In this document: in pieces, positions 25,482 to 34,689 of the stretch
How the letters are laid out: each line of letters begins with the position of its first letter
Position numbering within the stretch: the stretch's first letter is position 1
NCBI GenBank assembly: GCA_000961595.1
Contig: LADO01000025.1
Coordinates: 62,001 to 126,000 of the forward strand
Source: Peptococcaceae bacterium BRH_c4b
GTDB taxonomy: Bacteria; Bacillota; Desulfotomaculia; Desulfotomaculales; Desulfocucumaceae
Direction: 5' to 3'
Length of the DNA: 64,000 nt
Translations under genes and position numbers: made by a program
Notes under the pieces: model-generated
Told to the model about the DNA's origin: nothing
Seen by the model: the letters and a program-made list of their open reading frames with translations, nothing else
The model's database searches: none

Positions 25482-27632
25482 ATGAACCAAACGCAAAATC
25501 CTATCTATGCCATGGAAAATTTTTTTTATCCCGAATCCATTGCCATTATAGGAGCCTCCAGCAATCCCAATAAACCCGGGGGATTGCCGATAGGCTATCT
25601 GTTAAACAAGGGCTACGAAGGAAAAATTTATCCGGTCAATCCCGCCCGTGAGAGTATTAACGGGCTTAAATGCTATCCTTCCGTGCTGGATATACCTGAT
25701 AAGGTTGACCTGGCCATTGTCAGTGTCGTTGCCGCTGACGTGTACCACACCTTGGAAGAGTGTGTGGCCAAAGGAATAAGGGCTGCCGTTATTTTCAGCG
25801 CCGGTTTTGCCGAAGTGGGCCCGGAGGGCCTGGCCTTACAGCAACGGTTAACCGAACTGGCCGGAAAAACAGGCCTTCGCCTGGCGGGACCCAACTGCGT
25901 GGGTCTGCTCAACGCCAATAACGGAGTAATGGCGACCTTTGCCCCCGTGGCTGACCTGCCCCCGGTTGAACCCAAGGTGTTAGGATTCGTCACCCAGAGT
26001 GGAACTTTTGGAACATTGATTTATAATGACTGTCTTTATAAAGGCGTGGGTTTCAGCTACTTCGTGAGCGTGGGCAACGAGGCGGACCTGGAATTTGCCG
26101 ATTTCCTGGAATATATGATCCACGACCCGGGTACAAAACTGGTCGGCGGATATATGGAGGGGGCCAAGGACACTGTAAAACTGCGCAGGGTGGCGGAAGA
26201 AGCCCTCAGGAAGGAAAAGCCGGTTTTAATTATGAAAGCGGGGAGCACCGCAGCCGGTAGCCGGGCCGCAGCCTCGCATACGGGCTCCCTGGCCGGGTCC
26301 GACAGTATATATAATGCCTTTTTTAAGCAGACAGGCATGATCAGGATAAATCTGCATACTGAAGTAATTCACTTTGCCCCTCTTTTTCAGATGGGGAAAC
26401 CGCCAAAAGGGAGGAACGTTGCCATCGTCAGCGGCTCGGGAGGACGTGGGGTGACTCTTTCCGATTGTTGTGAAACCCTGGGCCTTAACGTTGTTCCACT
26501 GCGGCAAGAAACAAGGGACAGGCTGGAAAGTATATTGCCGGCCTTTGCCTCCACCCAGAACCCCGTTGATCTTACCGCAGCGGTGATGACAAGGCCCGAA
26601 TTGCTATTGGAATCTCTTAAAATCGTAAGTGATGATCCGGATGTGGATATAATTCTTACCGGTATGAATTTTCAAGGTTTTGATTCCTCGCACCCTTTAA
26701 TCAGGGAATTTATCGATTTTTATTACCACATCCAAAACAATACAGACAAGTTTATGCTGGTATCATATTTTGTCCAGCCGGGGAGTGAGATGGACTCTGG
26801 GGGAAGGGAACTTCTCCAGGCCGGCATGCACCTTGTGTTTGATTGGCATGAAAACATTAAGGCCGTATCACAATTGGCAACTTATTACGAAACTTTGCAG
26901 AAAAGGAAACAGGATAAATATCGCGTGCAGGCTCCCGGCGTGAAAAAGCCGGACTTGAGCGGCCTCTTAAAACCCGGTGAGACCCTCAGTGAAAGCGCAG
27001 CCAAGGCCGTTCTTGAAAAATACGGCATCCCTGTAACCCGGGAAGCGATGGCAACTTCTGCCAGTGAGGCTGTAAGCCAGGCCAAAACAATTGGCTATCC
27101 GGTGGTGCTGAAGGTGGATTCTCCTGATATTCTCCATAAAACCGAGGCCGGCAGCGTGAAACTAAACCTGAAAAACGACGACGAAGTGAGAGCAGCCTAT
27201 CACGAGGTTATCTCGAACGCCCGGAAATATAAACCGGATGCCCGGATCAACGGCGTTTCGGTGCAGGAAATGCTGCCCGAAGGAACCGAGGTTATTGTCG
27301 GCGTCACCAGGGACCCTGCCTTCGGTCCCGTAATCATGTTCGGCCTGGGAGGTATTTTTGTGGAAGTTCTCAAGGATGTCTCCTTCAGAGTGGCCCCGCT
27401 AAGCCCCGGAGATGCCTCGGACATGATTGAGGAAATCAAGGGCTTCGCAGTGCTAAAGGGTGTCCGGGGCAAACCTCCGGTGGACATTGAAGCCATTGCT
27501 GACGTGATTTTAAAAATATCCGCCTTGGTCACGGACTACAGAGACAGCATTGAAGAACTGGATATAAATCCCCTTATTGTGTATCCCAGGGGGATAAAAG
27601 CCGCCGACGCTCTACTGGTGGTGAGAAAATAG
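25482..27632 (+). CDS. ADP-forming acyl-CoA synthetase (fused alpha-beta, Acd type)
   Basis: A 716-residue fusion of the two synthetase subunits. The N-terminal CoA-binding domain starts ESIAIIGASSNPNKPGG. The succinyl-CoA-synthetase-like domain has GPNCVGLLN and the phospho-His segment AAASHTGSLAGSD near residue 265. The C-terminal ATP-grasp domain has AVLEKYGIPVTREA, GYPVVLKVDSPDILHKTEAG and IVGVTRDPAFGPVIMFGLGG. It makes an acyl-CoA from acid, CoA and ATP (giving ADP), or runs in reverse to conserve energy. Heading the BadH/BadI-like operon suggests it either activates the growth substrate or releases product. GAGAGGTG precedes the ATG. Confidence 0.88.
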   Translation: MNQTQNPIYAMENFFYPESIAIIGASSNPNKPGGLPIGYLLNKGYEGKIYPVNPARESINGLKCYPSVLDIPDKVDLAIVSVVAADVYHTLEECVAKGIRAAVIFSAGFAEVGPEGLALQQRLTELAGKTGLRLAGPNCVGLLNANNGVMATFAPVADLPPVEPKVLGFVTQSGTFGTLIYNDCLYKGVGFSYFVSVGNEADLEFADFLEYMIHDPGTKLVGGYMEGAKDTVKLRRVAEEALRKEKPVLIMKAGSTAAGSRAAASHTGSLAGSDSIYNAFFKQTGMIRINLHTEVIHFAPLFQMGKPPKGRNVAIVSGSGGRGVTLSDCCETLGLNVVPLRQETRDRLESILPAFASTQNPVDLTAAVMTRPELLLESLKIVSDDPDVDIILTGMNFQGFDSSHPLIREFIDFYYHIQNNTDKFMLVSYFVQPGSEMDSGGRELLQAGMHLVFDWHENIKAVSQLATYYETLQKRKQDKYRVQAPGVKKPDLSGLLKPGETLSESAAKAVLEKYGIPVTREAMATSASEAVSQAKTIGYPVVLKVDSPDILHKTEAGSVKLNLKNDDEVRAAYHEVISNARKYKPDARINGVSVQEMLPEGTEVIVGVTRDPAFGPVIMFGLGGIFVEVLKDVSFRVAPLSPGDASDMIEEIKGFAVLKGVRGKPPVDIEAIADVILKISALVTDYRDSIEELDINPLIVYPRGIKAADALLVVRK

Positions 27633-27664
27633 TTATTCCATATTTTAGCAAAGAAGGTGAAAGA

Positions 27665-28411
27665 ATGGATTTGCAGGGAAAAGTAGCTGTTGTAACCGGC
27701 GCGGGGGAAGGCATTGGGAGAGCGGTTGCAATTAAGCTGGCCCGCCACGGAGCGACGGTGATAGTAGGAGATATTAATCCTATAAGTAGTGAAGAAACAG
27801 TATCTTTAATAAAAAAGGAAGGAGGAAATGCTTCAAAATTAATATTTGATGTGGCGGATTTTGATGCGGTCAAGGAAGCAATGCAAAAGGTAATTACCGG
27901 TTATGGCGGAATTGATATTCTTGTAAACAATGCCGGTTGGGATCAAATTGAACCTTTTCTGGAAAATACCACTGACGTATGGGATAAAGTCATAAATATT
28001 AATTACCGTGGTAATATTCACTGTTGCAGGGCGGTACTGGACCATATGATAGAGCATAAAAAAGGCAAAATCATATCTCTCAGTAGTGACGCCGGGCGTG
28101 TTGGCAGCACCGGAGAGACTGTCTATGCCGGGACAAAGGGGGCAATTATTTCCTTTACCAAATCACTGGCCCGGGAAATGGCACGTTACGGGATTAATAT
28201 TAATTGCGTGGCGCCGGGTCCGACGGATACCGCATTTGTACAAAAAATTCCTGAAAAGCTCCTTGATAGCTTGATCAGGGGTATTCCTTTCAAGCGGTTG
28301 GCTAAACCGGAAGAAATAGCTGATGCCGTTTACTTTTTTGCTTCTTCTATGTCAAACTACATAACCGGTCAGGTGCTTAGCGTAAATGGTGGTTTAACCA
28401 TGGCTGACTAG
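27665..28411 (+). CDS. BadH-like short-chain dehydrogenase (2-hydroxycyclohexanecarboxyl-CoA dehydrogenase type)
   Basis: A 248-residue SDR with the NAD site TGAGEGIGRA, NNAGWD, the active-site Ser in LSSDAGRVGSTGE and YAGTK. Phrases such as NNAGWD, SSDAGRVGS, GPTDTAF and GQVLSVNGGLTM coincide with BadH of Rhodopseudomonas palustris as I remember it. BadH oxidises 2-hydroxycyclohexanecarboxyl-CoA. The next gene is BadI-like, so the pair is coherent. A different 3-hydroxyacyl-CoA substrate cannot be excluded. Confidence 0.75.
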   Translation: MDLQGKVAVVTGAGEGIGRAVAIKLARHGATVIVGDINPISSEETVSLIKKEGGNASKLIFDVADFDAVKEAMQKVITGYGGIDILVNNAGWDQIEPFLENTTDVWDKVININYRGNIHCCRAVLDHMIEHKKGKIISLSSDAGRVGSTGETVYAGTKGAIISFTKSLAREMARYGININCVAPGPTDTAFVQKIPEKLLDSLIRGIPFKRLAKPEEIADAVYFFASSMSNYITGQVLSVNGGLTMAD

Positions 28412-28432
28412 GCAAGCAGGGGGGTGGAAAAC

Positions 28433-29254
28433 ATGGAATTTAATGAAATTATTTATCAAAAATATAACGGCAGGGCAAAAATAACCATAAACAGGGCACA
28501 AAAGCTAAATGCCTTTACCAATCTGACTCTTCAAGAAATGATTAAAGCGCTTGTGGATGCGTGGACTGACAAGAACACGGGCGTGGTTATCATCACCGGC
28601 GCCGGTGAAAAATCTTTCTGTGTGGGTGGAGACCAGTCCATCAGGGAAAAGGGCGGCTATACCGCTGCAGCAAGCCGGGAAGAAGAATCCACGGGGCTGG
28701 GCAATCTTCCTTTGGCCAATAACCATGGCTTGCTTTTACAATTAATCAGGACCATTCCTAAGCCGGTAATCGCTATGGTAAACGGTTATGCCATTGGAGG
28801 GGGCAATATTATTCATGTTGTTTGTGATTTGACGGTGGCTTCCAGCACGGCCAAATTCGGGCAGGCTGGACCCAGGGTCGGAAGCTTCGATGCCGGATTT
28901 GGCACGGCTTACCTGGCCAGACTTGTTGGTGAAAAGAAAGCTAGGGAAATATGGTATCTATGCGAACAATATACTGCTGAAGAGGCTTTAAGTATGGGTT
29001 TGGTTAATAGGGTGGTTCCGCCGGACAAATTATCCGAAGAAGTGGAAAAGATGTGTGACGCTTTGCTGGCAAAAAGTCCAACTTCACTGGCTGCGTTAAA
29101 AACCTCCTTTAATGCCGATTCCGATGCCATTTTGGGAATTCATAACATGGCCACCATAGCTTTGAATATGTACTATGACACGGATGAATCAATGGAAGGA
29201 AGAAATGCTTTTATGGAAAAAAGGCAGCCTGATTTTGCTAAATTCAGAAAATAA
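28433..29254 (+). CDS. BadI/MenB-like crotonase (2-ketocyclohexanecarboxyl-CoA hydrolase type)
   Basis: A 273-residue crotonase of the MenB/BadI branch: ITINRAQKLNAFTN, FCVGGDQS, NGYAIGGGN, FGQAGPRVGSFDAGFGTAYL, and EKKAREIWYLCEQYTAEEAL. The typical hydratase glutamates are absent; the SFDAGFG segment is that of enzymes doing Dieckmann or retro-Dieckmann chemistry. MenB itself would need menaquinone genes nearby, and none are present. With the BadH-like gene just upstream, ring opening of a 2-ketocycloalkane-carboxyl-CoA to a dicarboxyl-CoA such as pimeloyl-CoA is the best guess. ATG 28433 follows AGGGGGGTG. Confidence 0.78.
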   Translation: MEFNEIIYQKYNGRAKITINRAQKLNAFTNLTLQEMIKALVDAWTDKNTGVVIITGAGEKSFCVGGDQSIREKGGYTAAASREEESTGLGNLPLANNHGLLLQLIRTIPKPVIAMVNGYAIGGGNIIHVVCDLTVASSTAKFGQAGPRVGSFDAGFGTAYLARLVGEKKAREIWYLCEQYTAEEALSMGLVNRVVPPDKLSEEVEKMCDALLAKSPTSLAALKTSFNADSDAILGIHNMATIALNMYYDTDESMEGRNAFMEKRQPDFAKFRK

Positions 29255-29308
29255 TTATTTTTATTGAAACACACATTATAATCAGACTCAATAGGAGGCG
29301 TAAAATGC

Positions 29309-30322
29309 ATGGCTGATATTGTAGAGCTTAATGGGGATATTTTTCAGGTAGATTTGAAAGAGTGCGGTTACGTGGGTAGGACCGCCGGGTATTTGGTGCG
29401 GGGAAAAAACGGCTGGATGCTGATAGAAACAGGGCCGGCCAGTTCAGCAGGGGTTATTCTGGAGGCTGTCAGTCAATTGGGGCTAAAATCTGAGCAATTG
29501 AAATTTATAGCCGTAACACATATTCACCTGGATCATGCCGGCGGCCTAGGCCTGCTGGCAAAACATTTTAAAGAGGCCCGGCTTGTAGTACATCCCAAGG
29601 GAGCCAGGCATATGATTGACCCTTCAAGGTTAATTGCCGGAGCAACTGAGTTTTGGGGCAAGGAAAAGATGGAACAGTACGGGGCAGTATTGCCCGTAGA
29701 CGAGGAAAGAGTCCTCGGCGCTAACGAAGGTGATGTAATTGATTTGGGAGATAGAAAAATTGAAATATGGGAAACCCCGGGGCATGCCAGAAACCATGTT
29801 TGTTATTATGACGCCTTAACTAACGGGGTGTTCAGCGGGGATGCCCTGGGAGTATATGCTTCCGGTCTCACCAAACTGCTGGGGCGGCCGGTGATACGTA
29901 TTGCGACACCGGGACCTGATTGTAACGGTGAGTTACTGTTTAAAACTCTTTTCAGGGTGGCGATGAGTAATATTGAACAAATCTATTTCACTCATTTTGG
30001 TATGGGGCGGCCGCCTCAATTGCTGATGGAAATTATTTTGGGACAACTTAATATATTCATGGAGTCGGGTAAAATCTATAACGAACAAAAAGGAGGGATA
30101 CAGGGTATTCAAGAGGATACAAACTTGGAAATGTATGCGCTTGAAATGGAGAATTACATTCGCAAGGGTTTGCTGGGGCGGAAAAAACATTTGGACGGAA
30201 TGGATGCTGTAATGGAACAGGAGTGGGAATTTCAGGTCGAAATGGTTAAACATTCGGCAGGGGGAATAATGGACTATATTAGAAAAAGCAAAAACTCATC
30301 ACAGGGGAAGAAAGATTCTTAA
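29309..30322 (+). CDS. Metallo-beta-lactamase-fold hydrolase
   Basis: A 337-residue protein with the metal-binding motif THIHLDHAGG near residue 75, the later His in ETPGHARNH, the Asp in FSGDALG and a C-terminal FTHFG. This is an MBL-fold hydrolase of the glyoxalase II / thioesterase-like group with a helical C-terminal extension. It is last in the rightward operon. A CoA thioester hydrolase that relieves dead-end CoA esters is plausible but not shown. TAGGAGGCG precedes the start. Confidence 0.75.
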   Translation: MADIVELNGDIFQVDLKECGYVGRTAGYLVRGKNGWMLIETGPASSAGVILEAVSQLGLKSEQLKFIAVTHIHLDHAGGLGLLAKHFKEARLVVHPKGARHMIDPSRLIAGATEFWGKEKMEQYGAVLPVDEERVLGANEGDVIDLGDRKIEIWETPGHARNHVCYYDALTNGVFSGDALGVYASGLTKLLGRPVIRIATPGPDCNGELLFKTLFRVAMSNIEQIYFTHFGMGRPPQLLMEIILGQLNIFMESGKIYNEQKGGIQGIQEDTNLEMYALEMENYIRKGLLGRKKHLDGMDAVMEQEWEFQVEMVKHSAGGIMDYIRKSKNSSQGKKDS

Positions 30323-30328
30323 ACACAG

Positions 30329-32239
30329 TTAACTGTTTAACTTTTTCCACAGGGTAGTTCTGCTAATACCCAGGATTTCTGCCAACTTGTTTTTGTGGAT
30401 ATTCATTTTAAGGGCCACATTATGGATTAATTCCTTTTCCATTTCCTTAAGTGGTCCTATTCTTATACTAACCATATCTTCACCAGGATTTTCACCGGGA
30501 TTTACGCAAGTATAAGAACTTTGTGAAGTGGAATCGTATAAAAGGCTTTTTATGAGATTAACCCCGGATATGCTGCATTTTTTATATAAATACATAAACT
30601 TTTCGATAAAATTTTCGAGTTCACGCACATTACCGGGCCACCGGTAAGAGAGCAGTGACTGCAGCATATCATCGGTAAAATTTACCCGTTCCTGTTGATT
30701 GGTGTGATTTCTGCTAAACTTGTCCATAAAAAAATTTACCAGCAGGGGTATATCATCATAACGTTCTCTTAACGGCGGAACTTTTATGCTCAAAACATTT
30801 AAGCGATAATACATGTCCGCACGGAAATTACCTCTATTAACAGCGTCTTCTAAATCCAAATTAGTTGCTGCAACTATACGCACATTCATAGGTATTACTT
30901 TTTCCCCACCCAGCCGCCGCACTTCTTTATCCTGGATAACCCGTAGCAGTTTGGCTTGCAGGCTTATGGGTATTTCACCTATTTCATCCAGAAAAATAGT
31001 TCCATTGTGGCTTAGTTCAAACAGGCCGGATTTACCTCCCTTGCGTGCTCCCGTAAATGTACCCGGCTCATATCCGAATAATTCGCTTTCAAGAAGGCTT
31101 TCCGGTAAAGTAGCGCAATTTAAAGCAACGAAAGGCCCGTTGCTTCTATTGCTTGTATTATGAATGCTCTGGGCAAACAATTCTTTACCTGTACCTGTTT
31201 CACCTGTTATCAGAATATTCGAATCACTTGATGCGTATAGGCGGGCTTTTTCGATGGCCCTATTAATTGCCCGGCTCTGACCGATAATATCATTAAAGGT
31301 ATACTTGGCCACCAAACCTTTTTGTTTCATTTCGCGCTGGACAAGTCTTTCCAGCCTTTGAATTTCAGTAACGTCTTTCAGGGCGATGATTTCCTCAATT
31401 TGCCCTGCTTCGTTTAATATTTTTGCCTTGTTAACAATTAATGTGCTGCTGCCTATGGTTTTGATTATACTTCTACCATTTTCATTGATTAATGAGCCGA
31501 TTGTATCCCTGGAAGTGCCAATAATTTGTTCTCGGGGCAAATTTAGTACCTGGGCAGCCGCTGTATTTACAACATTTATTTTTCCGTGTTGATCAATATT
31601 AATTATTCCATCACTAATCATATCAATTATGGTTTGCAGGCGCCTGGTTCTTTCTTTTTCCCGTCTGTTCAAGGCAATTATATCGTAAGCTTTATTCAGG
31701 TATTCCAGTAATGTGTCATTTCCAGGCTCGATTTTTATTGTTTTCATGCCCATTTTTTCTGCCATATGCTTCATGCAGGTGCCTGTTACTATAACAACAT
31801 CTATACCATCTTCATATACTTGCCTGATGGAATCTCTCATTTCAAATTGATTTTTATAGTAATAAGGATAAATGTCAATTCCGGAAATAGAAAGAAGGTT
31901 CTCAAAATCGTTCCTGATTTTTTCCTGATTAAAAGCAACATAAGCAATTTTTGGACCTAATTTTTTAGCTTTATAAACTGCTTTCATGAGGTCAAGTCCG
32001 TCAGTATATATAGGAACCACAGGTATCTGTACGTAATTTTTCACAATCGAGCTGGTGTATGGAAGAGCTAGAATTATTTCAAATTTATTTTGTTCCAGTT
32101 CTTGAGCAACGGTTACAACTTCATCCAAAAACGCCTCTATTATTTCAAAGTTAGTACAGGTAGTGTCTCTAATTTTTTGAACAGCCCTGGTTAATTGGGT
32201 TGAAAGGGATATTAAGGCGATTTTTTCTGGATTAAGCAT
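30329..32239 (-). CDS. PrpR-type sigma-54-dependent transcriptional activator
   Basis: A 636-residue regulator. Residues about 1-190 match the PrpR N-terminal sensor domain (GTCMKHMAEKMGMKTIKI). About 205-320 is a PAS domain (LQTIIDMISDGIINIDQHGK). Then comes a sigma-54 AAA+ domain with GETGTGKE, the loop GTFTGA (usual GAFTGA) and TIFLDEIGEIP. A Fis-type helix-turn-helix ends the protein (NKLAEILGISRTTLWKKL). The start at 32239 has AGGAAGGTG upstream. It lies just after the rightward operon, convergent with it. The two sigma-54 promoters at 25.2-25.45 kb are its obvious targets; the ligand is probably an acyl-CoA or acid of the pathway (inference). Confidence 0.88.
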   Translation of the reverse strand: MLNPEKIALISLSTQLTRAVQKIRDTTCTNFEIIEAFLDEVVTVAQELEQNKFEIILALPYTSSIVKNYVQIPVVPIYTDGLDLMKAVYKAKKLGPKIAYVAFNQEKIRNDFENLLSISGIDIYPYYYKNQFEMRDSIRQVYEDGIDVVIVTGTCMKHMAEKMGMKTIKIEPGNDTLLEYLNKAYDIIALNRREKERTRRLQTIIDMISDGIINIDQHGKINVVNTAAAQVLNLPREQIIGTSRDTIGSLINENGRSIIKTIGSSTLIVNKAKILNEAGQIEEIIALKDVTEIQRLERLVQREMKQKGLVAKYTFNDIIGQSRAINRAIEKARLYASSDSNILITGETGTGKELFAQSIHNTSNRSNGPFVALNCATLPESLLESELFGYEPGTFTGARKGGKSGLFELSHNGTIFLDEIGEIPISLQAKLLRVIQDKEVRRLGGEKVIPMNVRIVAATNLDLEDAVNRGNFRADMYYRLNVLSIKVPPLRERYDDIPLLVNFFMDKFSRNHTNQQERVNFTDDMLQSLLSYRWPGNVRELENFIEKFMYLYKKCSISGVNLIKSLLYDSTSQSSYTCVNPGENPGEDMVSIRIGPLKEMEKELIHNVALKMNIHKNKLAEILGISRTTLWKKLNS

Positions 32240-32492
32240 ATTAAAACACCTTCCTGCCAGAGCGAAAGAATTAACCGTAATATATAAAAGTCTGGTCATT
32301 ATGCGTAACTTTCTTTTGATACTCGCTGTTAATTAATTGTATCATACAAGCAAACCTTTGTGTGAACCTCCCCCCACTATAGTGAGGAGCATCTTGGGGA
32401 AAATCAACAGCCGTCCATAACTGAATGTCAAAGCATGCCAGGATAACCCGGTCAGCTTCGGACCCGGCTGTTTTCAGTAACACCAAGCCACA

Positions 32493-33350
32493 CTACCCGG
32501 CTTTGGGCAGAGCCTGCGGTTCCGCAGGGACTACTACTTTCTTTTGCCGAAGGACAAAAGGCCGTAGATACTTTACTATTATCTTTCCTGTGGGCTGCGG
32601 CTTCATTTCACCGTACTTATTTACCCGCCAGAAGTTTAGGCTGCCTACAATGTCCCTGTGTTCTATGTAGCCGCAGCGACACTTGAATACCCGTCCTTTG
32701 GGCTTGTGTCTGTGTCCGCATGCGGGACAGGTTTGCGAGGTGTAGGATTCGTCTTCTTTTTTTAGCTGGATTCCAACCCTGGACAGCTTGTACTCCAGCA
32801 GCTGAGTTTGTTTGCCAAACTCCCATGTGCTTAGTTTCTGGTTGACTTTTCTGCTCTTTTGTTTTTTGAGGGCGGCTTTTTTCCTGGAGGTGTTTCTTTG
32901 TACTCCGTCAAGATTGCCAATTGCGACTCTGCCAATTTTATGTTCTATACACCAGCCGGTTACCTTACGGGTGATCTTGTGGGTTAAGTCAAGGATTTGC
33001 CTTCTTGTCTTGGCCAGTAGCTTTCTCTTGGCCATAAGCAGTTTCTTCCACTTGCGGCTGTGTTTTTTGCACCTGCTCATAGCCTGGTTAATCGAGGCAA
33101 GCCGCTTTGCACGGTACTGCTTGATGGACCGAAGTGCCCTGCCGGTAACTATTAGTGCTTCGCTGCTGTCGGTAATGGCCATGGCGTGTATTTCTCCAAG
33201 GTCGATGGCAGCCAGTTTGTCTCCGGGCTTCTCCGGCTTTTCAATCAGCCCGGTTATGGCACAGTGGAGGCTGTACTTTCCGTCTTTGTATACCAGTTCA
33301 ACCCTGTTTTGGCCGGCCAGCATTTTGCGGAGTTCGCCTTCATTTACCCA
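32493..33350 (-). pseudogene. IS200/IS605-family TnpB remnant, 5' truncated
   Basis: The open frame encodes about 280 residues of TnpB, an RNA-guided RuvC-like nuclease of IS605 elements. It shows AAIDLGEIHAMAI (RuvC Asp) and the C-terminal zinc ribbon (CPACGHRHKPKG, CRCGY) with HRDIVGSLNF. TnpB proteins are normally 360-400 residues; the N-terminal part is missing because the frame is cut at about 33350, where DUF169 coding sequence begins on the other strand. No TnpA gene is present. Probably not functional. The element's other end lies within 32300-32490, where I see no gene. Confidence 0.8.
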
Positions 33351-33763
33351 CCTTCACCGACGCGCTTCCTTATTATGAGGTTCCCACTAAGTACGTGGTA
33401 TTTAAACCTCTGGAAAAACTGTTGCCCGGTGAAAAACCGGAAGTAGTGGTTTTCCTGGCCACCCCGGACCAGATTTCAGCCCTGGTGGTACTGGCCAACT
33501 ACGCCAGGCACGGCGGCGACAATGTTATCGTTCCTTGGGGCGCCGGCTGTCATAGCGTATGCATCATCCCTCTCAATGAAGGGAGGTCGGATAACCCGAA
33601 GGGAGTCATCGGTCTTACAGACGTTTCCGCCCGCAAACACGTGGAAAAGGACATCCTTTCCTTCAGCGTTCCTAACAAAATGTTCCTTGAAATGGAAAGC
33701 AACGTGGAAGAGAGCTTCCTGGCCAGGGATGAATGGCTGAAGGTGAAAGAAAGGAATAAATAA
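33341..33763 (+). pseudogene. DUF169 protein, 5' truncated by the TnpB remnant
   Basis: The reading frame HLPTFTDALPYYEVPTKYV continues into FKPLEKLLPGEKPEVVVFLATPDQ and ends EEWLKVKERNK-like near 33760. This matches the C-terminal part of DUF169 (COG2043) proteins, often linked to molybdopterin or CoA metabolism but without an established function. The N-terminal half is absent and replaced by mobile-element DNA. Internal GTG 33395 could still start a short product of 122 residues. Confidence 0.75.
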
Positions 33764-33823
33764 GAAAATGGGACTTATTGGCAAAATCATAGGCTTCCGA
33801 AAGTCATACCTCTCCGTCAGATG

Positions 33824-33872
33824 AAGTATAAGGTCTCTGGTTTTCCTGAAACCAGAGACCTTATACTTTTTA
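33824..33872. terminator. Perfect 20-bp hairpin with T tract
   Basis: Arms 33824-33843 and 33849-33868 are exact reverse complements around TCCTG, followed by TTTTTATC. A strong intrinsic terminator for the DUF169 transcript; the A-rich 5' side suggests it also works leftward. Confidence 0.85.
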
Positions 33873-33930
33873 TCATTCGGGGAATATTGGTTAAAGCGAA
33901 ATATGAAATGACCTTGAAGGAGATTTAGCA

Positions 33931-34499
33931 GTGGCAACAAAAATGCTAAATACAGTTCCATCGTTTGAAGAAATATTAAAAGTTCAAAATAAGCTTATTG
34001 ATATGCAAATCCAGGATTGGATCCATCATGACCTATTCACATTTCAATTCTGGCTGCTTATAATTCTATTGGTAGTTCCCGGTTTTTATGGTGGAAATTC
34101 GTGGATAGAAAAAGGCTTGTCGAAATATTGCTATATGGATTGTTGGTGGCTACATTTGTCACCATACTTGATGAACTCGGCGCTCAATTGAATCTTTGGG
34201 AATATCCGATTGATATCGAGCCGCTGTTTCCCCGTATGATTCCGATAAATCTTACTGTATTTCCGGTTATCTATATGTTTATTTATCAATATTTTTCGGA
34301 ATGGAAGTCATTTCTCATGGCAAACGCGGTGTTGGCTGCCGTTTTGTCTTTTATTGCGGAGAATATTTTTGAATGGCTGGGAATGTACGAACTGTTCAAA
34401 TGGGAAAATTATTACTCCTTTCCGGTTTATATCATTTTGGCAGTGTTCCTGAAGTGGCTGATGAAGTTAATTCTGACAAAACAAAGCAGCCCCATGTAA
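33931..34499 (+). pseudogene. CBO0543-like membrane protein gene with a frameshift
   Basis: The first frame (33931-34191) encodes an N-terminus and one membrane helix (FWLLIILLVVPG). The rest of the protein (LVEILLYGLLVATFVTILDE, YPIDIEPLFPRMIPINL, FPVIYMFIYQYF) is in another frame that picks up at WWKFVDRKRL near 34090. Together they match the small multi-helix CBO0543 family common in spore-forming Firmicutes. A one-base indel near 34085-34095, or a sequencing error, separates the two parts. AAGGAGAT precedes the start. Confidence 0.65.
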
Positions 34500-34630
34500 A
34501 AACCAGGACTGGTGGTGCCGGGAATCTGACATGGCCCTTTCATATCAGGTATCCGGTACCATTTTAGGATGAAGTTATGAAAGCATAGCATTAGAGCGAA
34601 AAGTCCTTAAATAGAGGTTTCTCGGTAAAA

Positions 34631-34664
34631 AGCTGAAAGCCCGCTGGTAAACGGACTTTCAGCT
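34631..34664. terminator. Hairpin terminator between convergent genes
   Basis: AGCTGAAAGCCCG and CGGACTTTCAGCT pair with one mismatch around an 8-base loop. It lies about 25 bases beyond the 3' end of the leftward FBP aldolase/phosphatase gene. Confidence 0.65.
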
Positions 34665-34689
34665 ATGTATAAATTAATTCTTCTATTAA

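Noticed and set aside
28433-29254. MenB (naphthoate synthase) as the function of the crotonase
   Set aside because: No menaquinone genes lie nearby and the immediate upstream gene is BadH-like; MenB remains possible and is noted in the feature.
32493-33323. Intact TnpB gene
   Set aside because: The product is about 90-120 residues too short at the N-terminus and coding ends at a junction with another gene's sequence.
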